Source: Kryptolebias marmoratus (taxonomy: Eukaryota > Chordata > Actinopteri > Cyprinodontiformes > Rivulidae). Taken from it: a stretch of DNA of 64,000 nt. The notes beneath the pieces are model-generated. The model was not told where the DNA came from and made no database searches. It saw only the letters and a list, made by a program, of their open reading frames with translations. Below are positions 49,589 through 62,172 of the stretch, in pieces. Numbering within the stretch: position 1 is the first letter of the stretch; every line of letters begins with the position of its first letter. A program made the position numbers and the translations under genes. The stretch lies in contig NC_051441.1 of NCBI RefSeq assembly GCF_001649575.2, positions 10,231,308 to 10,295,307 of the forward strand. The letters run 5' to 3'.

Positions 49589-51673
49589 TCAAAAGTGATA
49601 AGGCTTGTGCAAAGACATGTTGTTATTGGATATACACTGATCTTGTAGTAACAACACCTCATATTCCAGACTGCCATTTTGAACAACAGGTTCAGGCATC
49701 ATAAGTTGGGGCTGTTTGTGAGGCAACGCCCCATTGTCTTGGCCAGCTTTAACTCCATCCAACTCTAGCTGGGAGGGCTCACAGTCTAGATCCAGGTTGC
49801 CCTTGGCCCTCTTCCTGCGAAAATAGCATACCGCTGCCACTGCTATTGCTATCAGTACCAGCAGTAGCATGATGGCAGTTGCAGGCACCAGCATAGTGGT
49901 AAGCTTTGGGATTTCAGATTGTGCATTTGTGTGTGCTTTGATTAAAGGAGCTGTATGAGCCTCAATGCAGATGCTTTCTACACCACTGTGATCACCTAAA
50001 GGACTGACACACACAGCGTAGGTGGAGTTAGGATTCAGACCTCTAAGTCTATATTCTGGGTAGGATGCTGGGAGGTTGAGTTGATTTGGCCTGCGGTCTG
50101 ATCCTGACAGATTGCTGTAAGTCAGACGAATTCCACGAATGTTCGGCCGCATTTCAATGTACCGGTGGAGGTCTATCAAAATTGAAGTTGGGGTGGCTTG
50201 ATGGGAGCTGAGGTCCGGTGTCTCTGTGATGAAAGTTACCCTGGATGATTCAGCTTCAGGTGGTGAAGGTGGGAAATGGTTTTGACTTTCACACAACCTT
50301 CCAGTGGTACCATATGGACAGGCACACTCTTCGTGACCATGCTGATTCAGATGACAAGTACCTCCATTCAAACAGATATTATTGGCACAGAAATGCTGCT
50401 TCTCATCTGGGTCCCTGCTGCTGCTACTGGTGGATGCAGGAGCAGGAGGTAGGGGAGAATCACCATTATTGTCAGTTGGGTTGTCACTGACTCTGGGGAC
50501 TTGAATAGTTTTAGTAGTAGTTGGGAAAGTAGTGACAGGAACAGTCTGGGTAGTGGTGGTAGTTTTGACAGTACTGGTGGTAATTGTAGTTGTTGTTGGA
50601 CACCCAAAATCTTTGTGCTCCAGTCGTTCTAATACCTTTCCAGCATTGATGGGTGGAAAATGGCAGCGTGTCTCCCTTGTTCTCTCCAGTGTGATGCCTT
50701 GGGTTCTAAGCCATCCTGGGAACCATGCTAAGTTACAAAGGCAGTTAAATGGATTCTCTGCTACTGTGAGCTTTTTCAAGTTGGGGAAGAGTTGGGTGAA
50801 CTCTTCAGGTAGCCCCTGAAGACTGAGACTGCTTATGTCCAACTCTAAAAGCTCTGCAAGGTTCTGCAGGTCCTCAACCTTAAGAGGACCCATTGGATTC
50901 CCAGCCAGATTAAGGTTATACAGTCCTGGGGTCTCTTTTAGTGCTGAAGGGAACGACTTGAGTTGATTTCCTGAAATGTCCAGCTCATGAAGATTCTTCA
51001 GACCCAGTATGAGCTCTTTATTCAGACTGGTGAGACCCATACCACCCAATCTGAGGGACTCTAGGTTTGGAGTTTGAAGGTCTGAAGGACCCAACGAGGG
51101 TAAGGCATTAAAACGAAGGTCCAGCAGCAGTAGTTGGGGCATTGAGAGGGTAGACAGGGAGGTCAACATGTTACCCTGCAGCTTGAGTTCCAGCAAGCGG
51201 TCTAAGCCATTAAAGGCTGCAGGATGGATGGTCTTTATGCTGTTACTGTATAAATAAAGGCGTTCAAGCTGTGTTGTACCATGGAAGCATTTCTCTGAAA
51301 CGTGGGTGATCTGGTTGGATGACAAGTCCAAGTTTTTCAAAGATGTCAAGGGCTCAAACACCCTATCAGGAAGATGGGTCAGTTTGTTTTGACTGAGGTC
51401 CAGCATTTCTAAGTTCACTAGACCATCAAAGTCCTCAGCTTTAATGCCTTCGATCCCATTGGCGAACAGATAGAGGCTTTGTGTGGAAGGGTGCACTCCT
51501 TTGGGAAAGGTAGAGGAATGTCTCTGAAAACATAAAATGGATTCTGTACCCACGCAGGAACAGCCTTTTGGGCAATCATGGGAAAACGTGCCACCAGGAA
51601 GGAGGAGGAGGAGCATAAAATGCATCAGCAGACTCAGTAAGATCTTCATTGTGTGGACTCTTTCTCTCTCCAT
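49589..51673 (-). CDS. vasn: Vasorin, type I membrane TGF-beta-binding LRR protein (694 aa, intact)
   Basis: Vasorin is a cell-surface glycoprotein that binds TGF-beta and dampens its signalling; in mammals ADAM17 sheds its ectodomain. Numbered from the start at 51673: hydrophobic signal 9-31; Cys-rich LRR N-cap (C34, C38, C40, C48); ten or eleven leucine-rich repeats at about 62-306; C-cap (C311, C313, C337, C358); Thr-rich stalk 359-395; EGF domain with six Cys (429, 434, 440, 450, 452, 461); fibronectin III domain about 473-575; transmembrane helix about 593-618; RRKRAK stop-transfer; tail ending HKPYHF (human ends AKPYI, from memory). Sequons lie at N521 and N549, both in positions conserved in human. 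The whole coding region is one exon, as in mammals. An alternative start, nine residues before the signal core, is at 51649 (MKILLSLL). The in-frame ATG at 51718 lies upstream of an apparent splice acceptor, so it is rejected. It is nested antisense in a coro7 intron. Confidence 0.96.
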   Translation of the reverse strand: MERERVHTMKILLSLLMHFMLLLLLPGGTFSHDCPKGCSCVGTESILCFQRHSSTFPKGVHPSTQSLYLFANGIEGIKAEDFDGLVNLEMLDLSQNKLTHLPDRVFEPLTSLKNLDLSSNQITHVSEKCFHGTTQLERLYLYSNSIKTIHPAAFNGLDRLLELKLQGNMLTSLSTLSMPQLLLLDLRFNALPSLGPSDLQTPNLESLRLGGMGLTSLNKELILGLKNLHELDISGNQLKSFPSALKETPGLYNLNLAGNPMGPLKVEDLQNLAELLELDISSLSLQGLPEEFTQLFPNLKKLTVAENPFNCLCNLAWFPGWLRTQGITLERTRETRCHFPPINAGKVLERLEHKDFGCPTTTTITTSTVKTTTTTQTVPVTTFPTTTKTIQVPRVSDNPTDNNGDSPLPPAPASTSSSSRDPDEKQHFCANNICLNGGTCHLNQHGHEECACPYGTTGRLCESQNHFPPSPPEAESSRVTFITETPDLSSHQATPTSILIDLHRYIEMRPNIRGIRLTYSNLSGSDRRPNQLNLPASYPEYRLRGLNPNSTYAVCVSPLGDHSGVESICIEAHTAPLIKAHTNAQSEIPKLTTMLVPATAIMLLLVLIAIAVAAVCYFRRKRAKGNLDLDCEPSQLELDGVKAGQDNGALPHKQPQLMMPEPVVQNGSLEYEVLLLQDQCISNNNMSLHKPYHF

Positions 51674-51680
51674 TCTCAAC

Positions 51681-51702
51681 CTAAAACAAGAGAATAAAAC
51701 AA
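51681..51702 (-). other. vasn: vasn 5' UTR intron acceptor
   Basis: On the - strand the sequence ttattctcttgttttag is followed by gttgagaATGG. This pyrimidine tract plus AG seven bases before the ATG at 51673 is a good 3' splice site. It implies that vasn has at least one upstream non-coding exon and that the coding exon begins at 51680. Confidence 0.65.
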
Positions 51703-52559
51703 TTTTAATTAACAGCATTATTCAAAAATACTAAACATATTATGACTGTAAATAGGATACAACAGTACAACACATGAAACTGATGCCTCTGTCACTTGTT
51801 AAGACCCATGTGAAATTTCTTACATAAGTTTAAAAGAATCAGTCTTTGCGAGAAGACCAATACCAATACAGCCCAACATAGAATTTATTTTACAAACCAT
51901 GATGTTACTCTTGGTTTACACAGGTTTACAAAACCCACTAAAGACATTTATTAATTCAGTGTTTTTACTCCATTTAATGGAAAGAGATTACTATCAAAGG
52001 TGCATAGCTGTGATCAAAAAGAGTTTTTTTTCACGTTTTCTGAAACAATAGGGCTGTATTCAGAGGAAGTAAAAAGTAAGATTAAGTGACACATAAGATG
52101 AAAAATGGAGGGATTTTGCAGCTTTTCCTGTCCCCTAAGAGCCTATAAAACCATTAATCAAATGCCCACACTGAATGAGTAACAATGAAGATACTTTTTT
52201 GTAGTTTTGTGAAATCAGTGTCTTCTTTGGTTGTACATGTGCCATGCTGCACGTAGCAAAGCATCTGAGAATGATTTACTTTTAGCTTTCCAAACTTGGA
52301 GGGAAAAAAGTTGATAATCTGGAACTGCCTTCCCGCCTATAGATGTTAGATAAACAACACACAATTTCCGTATTGTTTTCCAGACTGACGGCCTGTAATA
52401 CTTGTCAAACAAGAGTCTCTGCCACTGTAGGATGAAGGAAATATATTGATGAGAACAGATCATAGAAAAGATTAGTAACTGTGTTTGAAGCCGTTTCACT
52501 TGAGTCCAAGTCTTTTAAAATAAATGCTATGGTGAAGTGTCAGCACACTACTTCAAAGG

Positions 52560-52720
52560 ATGATAGATAGGAGAGGGAGAGAGAAATGAGGGGGAGATAA
52601 AGAAGAACGAGCTGCAGACAAGAGTCAGCAGCAGTCTATCATCCTCTGCTATCAAGCGAAACGGCCTTGGGCGAAGAAGCAACGCGTATCTGTTCATCGC
52701 TCCATTTTAGACAAGGTGTC
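52560..52720 (-). promoter_or_regulatory. vasn: Candidate vasn promoter or 5' UTR exon
   Basis: Six CpG dinucleotides cluster within 52657-52699, unusual for this AT-rich stretch. Next to them is a purine/pyrimidine-biased tract (GAGA-type on +). It lies about 1 kb upstream of the vasn coding exon, a plausible place for a first exon. No TATA box or clear donor site was settled. Confidence 0.2.
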
Positions 52721-55700
52721 AGTAGAAAATGCATGTTTTATTTTTCCTTCATTATTAAAAACATTTTTCAGCTCAAAGTGACTTAAATTCTCCTGATGTT
52801 CTGCAGTCATGTTTGTTTAATAATATTTGATAGTTGGGGCAATTAGGGTATCTTATTTGTCTAAATGGCTCTCTTAACGTTTATGACATCCTGTTTTAAA
52901 GTGCTGTATGTTTGCCAAGTTGAATGCAGGAGGAAGTTTTTTAAGGCCTTAAATGGTACAGTTGTTCTGTGCTTCAAAAATATCTAAAGTAGAAGCCAAC
53001 TTTGTGGGACCTACAGTTTTACTCTAATGTATTACAAACAGAACAATCTCTTCTCACGCTGTTCACCTGGAGATTTTGCCTATTTCACCAGAAATTTTAA
53101 GGAGTTTTTGCTGACCGTGCTATGTTGCTTTTTCCTGAAATTATATTTTCATATGTAAATTTTTACGATCATGTAAATAATGCGTTAGATTTATGTAAGT
53201 CAGCTAGTTTACAGTTCATGTGTATGTTATGGTCAGTGTTTATATTTGTTAGAGATCTATTCATAATTTCTGTTCTATTATTGTTAATAATGAATTATTA
53301 AAAACAGCAAATAACTAATACAATACCTGATTTGTTTAGTTGTTTAACTTTTTAAATAAATTGCTGAAAATTACATCATGTTCCTGTATTTTTTAATTTG
53401 TTTTTCCATTTTGTCAAAAAACTTTAAACTTTATTAAAACATAAAACAAAAAATCATTTTATTGAAAAAGGACATCCCTCAACTTTAATCTTAAACAGAA
53501 AATAAAAAGTGTATCAGACTTTGAAGGGAAGAAAGAATGGCATTTATAATGTATTTTTTCTTTTCTGTTTAGCAGAAAAGAAAAAATACAGTTGTCAAAT
53601 ATCAGGTTTTTTTTTTAGCAAGGCAAAACAGTTTTTGTCTAGCCACATCAATAAAGCCAACCTTAACTTCAGGGCTTGATTAAACAAAGCAGCTCACACA
53701 TTTTCCGAAAAAAAAACCCCACCTGCTAGCAGCATGAAAACACTAGCCAAAATTTGCAAACCATGCAGAAAGCCAATTTAGAATCATATTTGTTTATAAA
53801 ACATCTTGTTGAAAAACATAATGACAGAATCTGAAAGTAATGGTTTGCAGCTGGCTATGGCTGAATAAGCAACAGAGGTGGAGAGTTGCATCTAACTCTA
53901 AGTTCTAGAGAATTTACCCTCTGTAGCTTTGAAAAAAATCCAAAGTAGGAACATTTTGTTTGCTTTTTGGGGGAATAAAATAATTGCAGTCATTAAAATA
54001 CACTTAAGCTACAAACTCCAGCCAAAATTCTTAGTCTCCAATATATTGAGGCTCTGAAATGATGGAAGTGTGAATGAAAGAAGGGAAAACAAAGTGTGGC
54101 AGCTTGACTGCCTATGTCTAAAGATTTAGAGAAAATAGAGATTTGGGATGATAAACAAGAGTTGAAAGGAGTTAGGAAAAACAAACAGTTGCAAAGTATG
54201 CAGATTGTCTCAGGTTTTCATACCACCATGTGTGGGGGGGGGTGCTGTGTTTAAGTTTAAGTAGCATGGTGTATTTTGAAAGGAGAAACCTTAGATTTTG
54301 TATAATATCTGAGTAGTTTGCATCCTATGTTGTTGGAAATAGGGAAATTTCAAAATCAAAAGAAACCTTACTTTTGTTCAGCAATTTGGGGTCAAAATTG
54401 GGTAAAGAGGCCAAAATATACAAAAACATCAAGCAGCTCTGAGGAATGAGTGCACCATGGAGATAAAACTGAGACTATTTTTCTAAGAAACCTACTGTGG
54501 TATTTCTGCTGTAGCTTCCCTGGGGCAGAATGTTTATTTGAGTGTGTCTCATTCCAAACTGAGCCAGGCTCATCTGATAACCCAGTGGATGAGAAACTTT
54601 GGTGGAGGTGGACAGGGAGGGACTGAGCCTATGAACACTGCCAGATTTTAGATTAAACTGGAACTTGAAAGGTTAGGTTCCACTGCTTTCTCTCTCTTTG
54701 GTAGCAACCAACTTGTGCTGATGAGTGGCTGAGAGAATATGCAGCTGGGTGCATCATTTTTGTGCGGATCCAAGTTGTAATGTGCTGGTGACTGATTGCT
54801 TTGAGTGGAGGTGCAGAGCAGAGAAAGATAGTACAAAGACTTGTAATCCTGCTCATAGAGTCATACCCCTCCCCTTTTGCCTACCTCCTCTTTTCTCGAG
54901 CTGTAATTTCCTTTTCTCTCCCCTGTGCACTTGAAGCATTCCTTAGACAGGCAGCAGCTGAGTCTGAAAAAGTGAGCTTGGCTCTCTCATTGGCATTTCA
55001 ACATTTACAGGAAGCTTTTTGGGGGTTTATAAACACACAAAAGGATTGGACAAAATCCAGATCTGCTATATCATGTATACGTCTGGGATTATATTAGAAT
55101 AAAACATGGTGGTTGGTGAGTATCTGGAAGAAAATGGTGAGAACACTTTTGCAGAAAAAGGCAGAAGAACATTTTTGTTCAACGCTAAAAGACAAACTTG
55201 ATCAATGATTTGGAAAGAAGAAGAAGCAATAAAAAAGGCATACGAGATACTCAAATTCCCCCTCTCCTCAAGCTCAGTTATCCCATTCCCCCTACTTTTT
55301 AGGATGAGGAGGAAAAGAAAACACAACCAAGGGAACAGCAGAGATAAGACAAGGTTTCTGTCAGCAGGGGCCCAGACTGAATGAGGCCTGGCTTTTGGAG
55401 ATTGAAGTGGACTTCAGCAATTAAATCCTAGCAGCCTCAGGGTCAAGAGTCCTTGTCCTCAGAGCTGAAGGCCAACACTGAGGGGCTATGGCAGGGTGTG
55501 GACAAACTGGCCAGAGACAAAATGAGTGCATGATGCCAACTGACAATAAGGGATAAGGCTGCACACTACAGAGTACATACTCGCACTAAAGAAGCTTTTA
55601 TTTCAGGGTCCTTTATCTTCCAAGGGAACAATGCTCATGATACATGATGATCATGATCATTAAAGCATGATCTACATTGTTGTCGGTCCTATCCTTTTTC

Positions 55701-57566
55701 CACCATCCGTGATGTCTGCGCCACCAGCTGGATTTTGTTACTTGCAATCCAGTGGAGTTATCCGTCAATATGCCAAAGGGTCAAGAGACTGGGAGTTGGG
55801 AGGGTAGAACAAGAGTTTTGTAGACTATCCAAAGCTGAAAAGACTATTTAAGAAGTAGCAGAGGAGAGAACTGACAGCAGACATGTGGCACAGGTATACA
55901 TATAAAAAAGTCACGTTAACAAAAATCTGCTGGTACACATGTAATACAGAGGCATACTTTTTAAGACATGAACTAATTTATCTTTTATGTAATGTCTCAT
56001 TACAGAATGTAACAGACAGACTGTATTAGATGAGCAAATAAAACAGCATGAATCCATGAAGAGAACAAATCATACTAAATGCTGTCTTGTACAAGGTTAG
56101 GATACTCAGAATAACTGGAAAACAGATAGTCCTCTAATCTCTAAAATACATATTTCCCTAAATTTAACATGAGCAGATCAAAAGTCTATGAAAATTGTGG
56201 TTTACTAAAGCCACTGGTAACCTTGTGAAATAACAAAGAAAGATGAAACCCTAAATATGTTATACAAGAGTAGCAGTTACATCATGGTCAATCAAGTGGA
56301 TAGAAGATAAAGATTATGATGAGATGAACTGTATTATATAAAAATAATGACAGTTTTACAATGACTGTCACTGATATAACTCATCTTGAAGCCAATAAAT
56401 GACTGCTCTTCTCTGTAGTGGTAAAGAAAAGGCATTAGGAAGAGGGTTAGTAGTTCGGCAATGTGCTACAAACAAAACTTCCACCTAATTTCAGTCTAAC
56501 CACAAAAAAAGACTTTGTTATGGCTACATCCACTCTACATCAACTAGCACTAAATGATGTTACAAGGGGTTGTCTATATAATTAACACCAAAAACCACTT
56601 TATGGAGTCACTTTTGGGCAGCCTTTTGTCTCCAACGCTCCAACTTTAGTCCACTTTCCCTTTTTTTTTAGCTTCCTGTGCATGTCCCAATTAGGCAGTT
56701 CTTTTCATGTCAAGATTTATAGTTTGGGCTTTGTCTGTTATAAGGACATAGTAGAGCAATACCATTAGAGCTTGCAGCTGGAGGACATGAAAAAAAAGAA
56801 CATAATTTACAGAGCAGGGTTAATATAAGGGTAGATGCATGGTAAAACTCACTAAAACTGTTCACATTGGCTGCACTAAAACAAAGCTCAGGACAACTCA
56901 GTGTTTTCTGGTAAAAGCAAGTATTTTAGCACATTTTCATCTTCTAAATAAGTACAAAATATTAGCCCAAGAGTTTCAAAAGTAACCTCAAAGTGAAACT
57001 GCTATTCATCTGACCAGATAGCCTCAGTTCAAAAGACAGAAAAGCCCACAGGCAAGCAAGTTATGGAGCGAGTCCCTGGGGTCAGAGGTTAGGCTCAGAT
57101 TAGTGTTTCCACTGCTCCGTATTCTTTGTCTTTTGTTATAGCTGTGACCCAGACGACAAAGATACAGGCCCTGTTCGACACGGGTACACACCCAGCTCCA
57201 GTTACAATCATATCCACCTGAGTCTTGCTATTCCCCATCTCCACAACAGGTGCTTTATCCAGTCCTCCGGGGCAACACGAAACCCTAAACCTCTGGAGTG
57301 TGTCTGAGTAAATGATACGACTCATGCCAAAAAGATAGGGGGACCAAAACCAGACCGTGCTGTTTGCAACAGAACGTCTGCAGTCTACTTTCAAGCTTAG
57401 GAGCATAGAGGTCAGGAAATGCAAGTTCCAAAAGTAATTGTGGGCCATTTCCTTTAGTTTTGATTCTGAAGGGTATGACAGATGGTTCAGTAGATGCTAT
57501 ATCTGATTCTGTTTTTATAAAGGCACACAAGACAGAAGTCAGAATGGTGGAGCTGAGATTGAATCT

Positions 57567-57625
57567 TGCTTTTGTTCTTTCTTTCTTGCTTTCTCTCTCT
57601 CTTTCTTTCTTGCTTTTTCTCTTAG
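57567..57625. repeat. CTTT/CT pyrimidine-rich simple repeat
   Basis: Imperfect CTTT and CT units on the + strand. Confidence 0.85.
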
Positions 57626-60600
57626 TTCCTGCACAGTGTCCACTTGTTTTGCCTCAGAAACGACAGCTTACCCTGCCCTTTGACCCTTTGAGGACATAAA
57701 CTCACAGTCACCTTTCTTTCATAGATCTGCACATCTGCCCAGGACCTTCACCACAAGACACTCTCATATTACACAAAGAAAGAGGATTCCAGTGCACCAC
57801 TGACAACCTGTCCTTTGATCCATTTTCTCAAAGTGGTGTTTACACCCGCAGCTTTTGTCAGTCTTGTGCCTCACATCTCATGCTCATTTTTTTCAGTCAG
57901 ACACAATAACAAACCACAACACTGTAGAGGTCACAGCCTTCTGAGTCCAAAAGCTCTACATCGCCAGGAAACAGTAGATATGACATCATAGTGTCACAAG
58001 GCTGGCCTCTCTCCAACCATTGGTTCATACCTTCATATCCTGTATCTAACTATCCACGCCTTCTCCCATAGTCAAAACTTTATTGTGCTTTTTGGCTCCG
58101 TTTCCCAAGTGCTTTGCAGTTAGTATGGACAAGGAAAGCAAACAGGTCTCAGGCAGAATGAGGCAATTCAAAGAAAACTGCTTTCACAGTACTCAAACCA
58201 CTTGAGAGGACCTGCAGGGACAGGGGCAGGACATTGTTTGTGCTGTGTGTATGTTTGGGGCTTAAAAGTGGCTGGATGAACCAGTTTTATGAGTCAGCCA
58301 CAAGCCTACAGTTACATTTGCACGCCGACACTCGGCCTTCCTGAATGACATTCATTCCACCTGTAGCATGACCACAATGTTAATTTGTCTACTGGGTATC
58401 TACCTGATGTTATACACCATGCATGTTCTTCATACTCTACACCTTCATTTTACTGATAGAAATTCTTCAGTTCTAATACTTTATCTATTCTCGATTAATT
58501 ACCAACAGAACAGGAGTCATCCATAGGGATCAAAAAAGAATTTAAAAGAAAATTACCATAATAGTACAATCCTCCACTATCTCTGTTGTTCTGTATTTTA
58601 TTAAAAGATGAAGGATTGTGTCATTCTTTGCACATAACTTGGTTTTGACACCGTTTTACCCCATTTTGTTGCAACGGCGCTGTGTAAGGGTTCAAAATGC
58701 ATCAGAGGGTGTGTGAGTCAGGCGGCAAGCAGGCTCCCTGCATGCCAGTCAGACCGACTGACTGGCAGGGTGACTGTCCTGGTTAAACAAATAGTGTCAC
58801 ACGAACTCAATGATGAACCACTCGCACATTATCCGTCTGCTTGTTTGTTTTTCCATCTTTGCGCTACATTTGAAGTTGCTCGTTACCTTTACTGGCTATC
58901 TGCTCTGGATTCCAAGAAGTTCCATTTGTTTTAACAGGAGCACCTCAGTCTGCTGACAAGTGACATATAAATATCTCTTTCTCTTTGCTGTTTTTGACAT
59001 TCCATTTTTTTCTCTCTCAGGTTTGTTCATGACAGGAGCAAGACTGAATTCTACTAAAAGCACGTCTGCTCCACCTACGAAAAGGCCTCGTTCAAAGGGT
59101 TCATTAGGCTCAAGAGAGCTCATAGCTGGTGCGATAGTAATCAGTCATTCTGACAGGGAAGCATGAGGTTGTTTGGTTTATTAAATACATTTCAACATTA
59201 GACACTTGTTGATCATTTGAACAAGGACTTTTATAGTTGAGTGTGTGCGTATATTTAAGGTCAGGGCACACCTGAAAATATCAGCTGATGTTTAGTTTTT
59301 AGCGGGGATCTATGTTGATTTTAATCATCCATGTTGTTGAGCGAGTGGCAAATTGAGGTCTGCACACATTCAGTCGTCAGTGGCAATAAAAAAAACAATG
59401 TTGTGAACTTAAATATGGCAGCAGTTGTGTTTTATGCATCAAAACCTTCATTTAAAGGCAGGCATTGTACCTGTTTTTCAGGCCCCCAACCCCGCCCCGC
59501 CTCCTTCTCTAAGACTTACTGTTTAAGATTTTTCTTGTCACTGTGCCCTGCAGCTTTTTCCTTAGAAAAAACTCAGACATGTGCCACACACACAAGATAA
59601 ATGTGAACTGGAGATTGCTGGTGCTGATTACAATGTCACAAAGGAATTTATTGTGAAACTGCTGCCTGTGCTGGTCTCGCGCCAGCACTGGGGGGAAGTT
59701 TGCTGGCAAGCCTGCAGTCAGGCGGTGCAGTTTACTCCACCGCCAACGCTAACATACCTTTTGTCCATGGCCTGAGGTACTCTTGGTGTCACCTTCTGAA
59801 CCAAAATGTTTTCTCGTTTATTAAAATCGGTGCGTTCAGCTACTCAGAATGCCTTCTCAGACACATCTATTGAAATAATTTACGTCAGTAGGGAACGCTA
59901 TTAATTTGTTTTTAATAATGATTCAAACCTTAACTGCCAGTTTATCAGATACATGACAAGCTGTGAGCCCCATTATTATCGTTTTTACCTGCCTTTTCTG
60001 CCTGTGCCAACATCTGGCTGAACAGGTGAGCCTGCCTTCCTGTGGAGTGTAAAGACCTCTGTCAGCAACAATCCATTAAGGTGTCATTGCTGACTTTTTA
60101 CAGTTTGCCTCCAGCAGGTGTGTTCACTGCCTGATGGTTCTTTAAAGTTAGCCCAAACAAAATGAAGGCGAAGGGAAGCAAGGCCATAGAAATAGACAAA
60201 TAAACACATGGGCTTACTTCTCTCGGGTTGTCTGTACAGAAACAGTTCACACCTGAAGAATTCAATCTTACTTTTTTATAGCAGACCATCAAAACTGCAG
60301 ATTTTTTCAAATGATCTGCTACTGTTGTTAATTTTTTTATATCAAATGGAAGCTAGTTCATAATTGCTTAAAGATACTCTTCTAAACTTCTATAAGTACA
60401 GCAAAGGTTTTATGATATGAACCTAAAGTGATATAAAGTATATGTAATTTGAACCTAAACCACAGAAACTCATCACTGTTGTCCTTTAAGAACTCCTTCA
60501 TGCTGGCTAAATATTCAAGCCTGTTCACCAGATAAAGAGAGATAGTGCCTCTTTGTTCAGTTATTGACCCAGATCCTTCAGTACACATGATGTGTTTGTC

Positions 60601-61761
60601 ACACATTCAAGGCAGAAGAAATAAATGATGCTTTGTTGGCAGCGAATTGTATTTCATCTGCAGGAAGAGCCGTTTGTTTGTTCTCGTCGCTGTATATTTC
60701 TTTAAGTGAGAGAAGCAGATTCTTGGGTCGTAAGGCAGCAAGCAGTGTGTACACCTGCCTGTTTGCACACACACGTGTGGTCTAACTTAATACTCCGCTG
60801 TTGATGAGTTTGTACAAGCCTGCGGTAGAGCCACAGTATGCAAATATCTTGGAACACCCTTGTTTGCTCTTTCATGTTTGTTTTGAGGTTGAAATATTAC
60901 CATTAACCGACAATTATTCACTGATCCTGAGCTGTGAGGGACATCAATAAGGAATGTGGATTTCACTTAAAAGTATGATTTAGAAACTCATCGTGTGTTT
61001 ACATTCATTCTCGTCATGTTGCAGATTATTGCACAAGTACAGTAAGACATCTGGAAAAAGATGTGTGAAAGATGCGCAGAGTGTGTTGTAATTCATGAAA
61101 GTCTCCGCAAGCTTTGATGTCAAAACTCTTTAAGCAGAGACTCGGTGCTGACACTGAAGCATTGCCTGCATTGCAAATAATTTACAGGGAGCAGAAACGC
61201 AGCGCACAAAATCTGAGGAATGTGGGCACAAGTTTCAGCTGAAAATCAATAACAGGAAAACTTCACGACTCTTTCTTTTTTGTTGTTACTGTTGATTTTT
61301 CTTTTCTTTGTTTTTCCTGTGGAGGGCAGGACTCAGGAGAGATGGACTGAAAGGAGGAGGAAGGCAATTAGCAAGATGTGTGTCCAGAGGCCCACAGCAA
61401 CTGTTGGGGTGTGTGTGTGTGGGGGGGGGGTTTGTCTCTACAAGTCCACACAGTCTCTGTCACAGCTCATTGATAACTAACGCAACTCAGAGGCAGGACG
61501 GAGGTTGAGGGGGTCAGGAGGGGTGTGTCAAGTTAAACAGAGGATCAGTCATGAACTGACAGCCAATTAACAAAAGCACGGTCTGTTTCATTTACTTTTT
61601 AAAACAAAATTCTAAAGTCACGACTTTTAGAACAAATATTAAAGTTAACTTGCTTTTTTGTTCTTTTTGAAGGACTTCATTCTAAAAACACACTGGATCC
61701 AAGCAAAGTCAAACACTTCTCAAACATTCAAACAATACTGTGCGAGTACTATAAATACTAA

Positions 61762-62172
61762 AGTTTAAGGCCTAGCATTCCCATTGCCAGCTGCCTTGCA
61801 TGAAAGAATTGTAAACTAAGATCATCTTATGATGAGAAGGGACAGATGTATAGCTGTTTTAGGCAAACCTTGTGCAATCTCATGGGATATTAAGATGTCT
61901 TCTTTGGTCTGTTAGTACCTGAAGTATGTTTTGAGGATGATTCTCGCTACTAACATGTCAAATTTTATCTTAGTATCTGTGGACTGAGTTAAAGCCATTT
62001 TTGCTTTTGCTAAGTTGCTTAGCTGTGTCAGCTATCTTAAATAGGAATTACTACTAATGTTCATCAGTTGTAGAGACATATCCAATGATGACTTTGTGTG
62101 AGTTCTTTTCGTTAACACTATAAACAAACAAACACTCACAGACATGGGTAAAAACATTATAGCCGTTGCCTT
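61762..62172 (-). repeat. Interspersed repeat family R1, copy E (inverted, near full length)
   Basis: Read on the - strand it runs from 'aacggctataatgtttttac' through 'aaaaatggctttaactcagt' to 'ggaatgctaggccttaaact'. It aligns with copies A and B along their length. Confidence 0.75.

Noticed and set aside
50245..50819. Open frames on both strands within vasn
   Set aside because: They are shadows of the vasn coding region, several of them through the Thr-rich stalk repeat.
58735..58775. Short inverted repeat tgccagtca/tgactggca
   Set aside because: The arms are only 9 bp with a bulge outside; expected by chance at this scale.
59001..59170. Strong acceptor-like tract (ttttctctctcag) as the next coro7 exon
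   Set aside because: In the required phase it reads about 11 codons to a stop and does not resemble the expected LVPL.DPD block.
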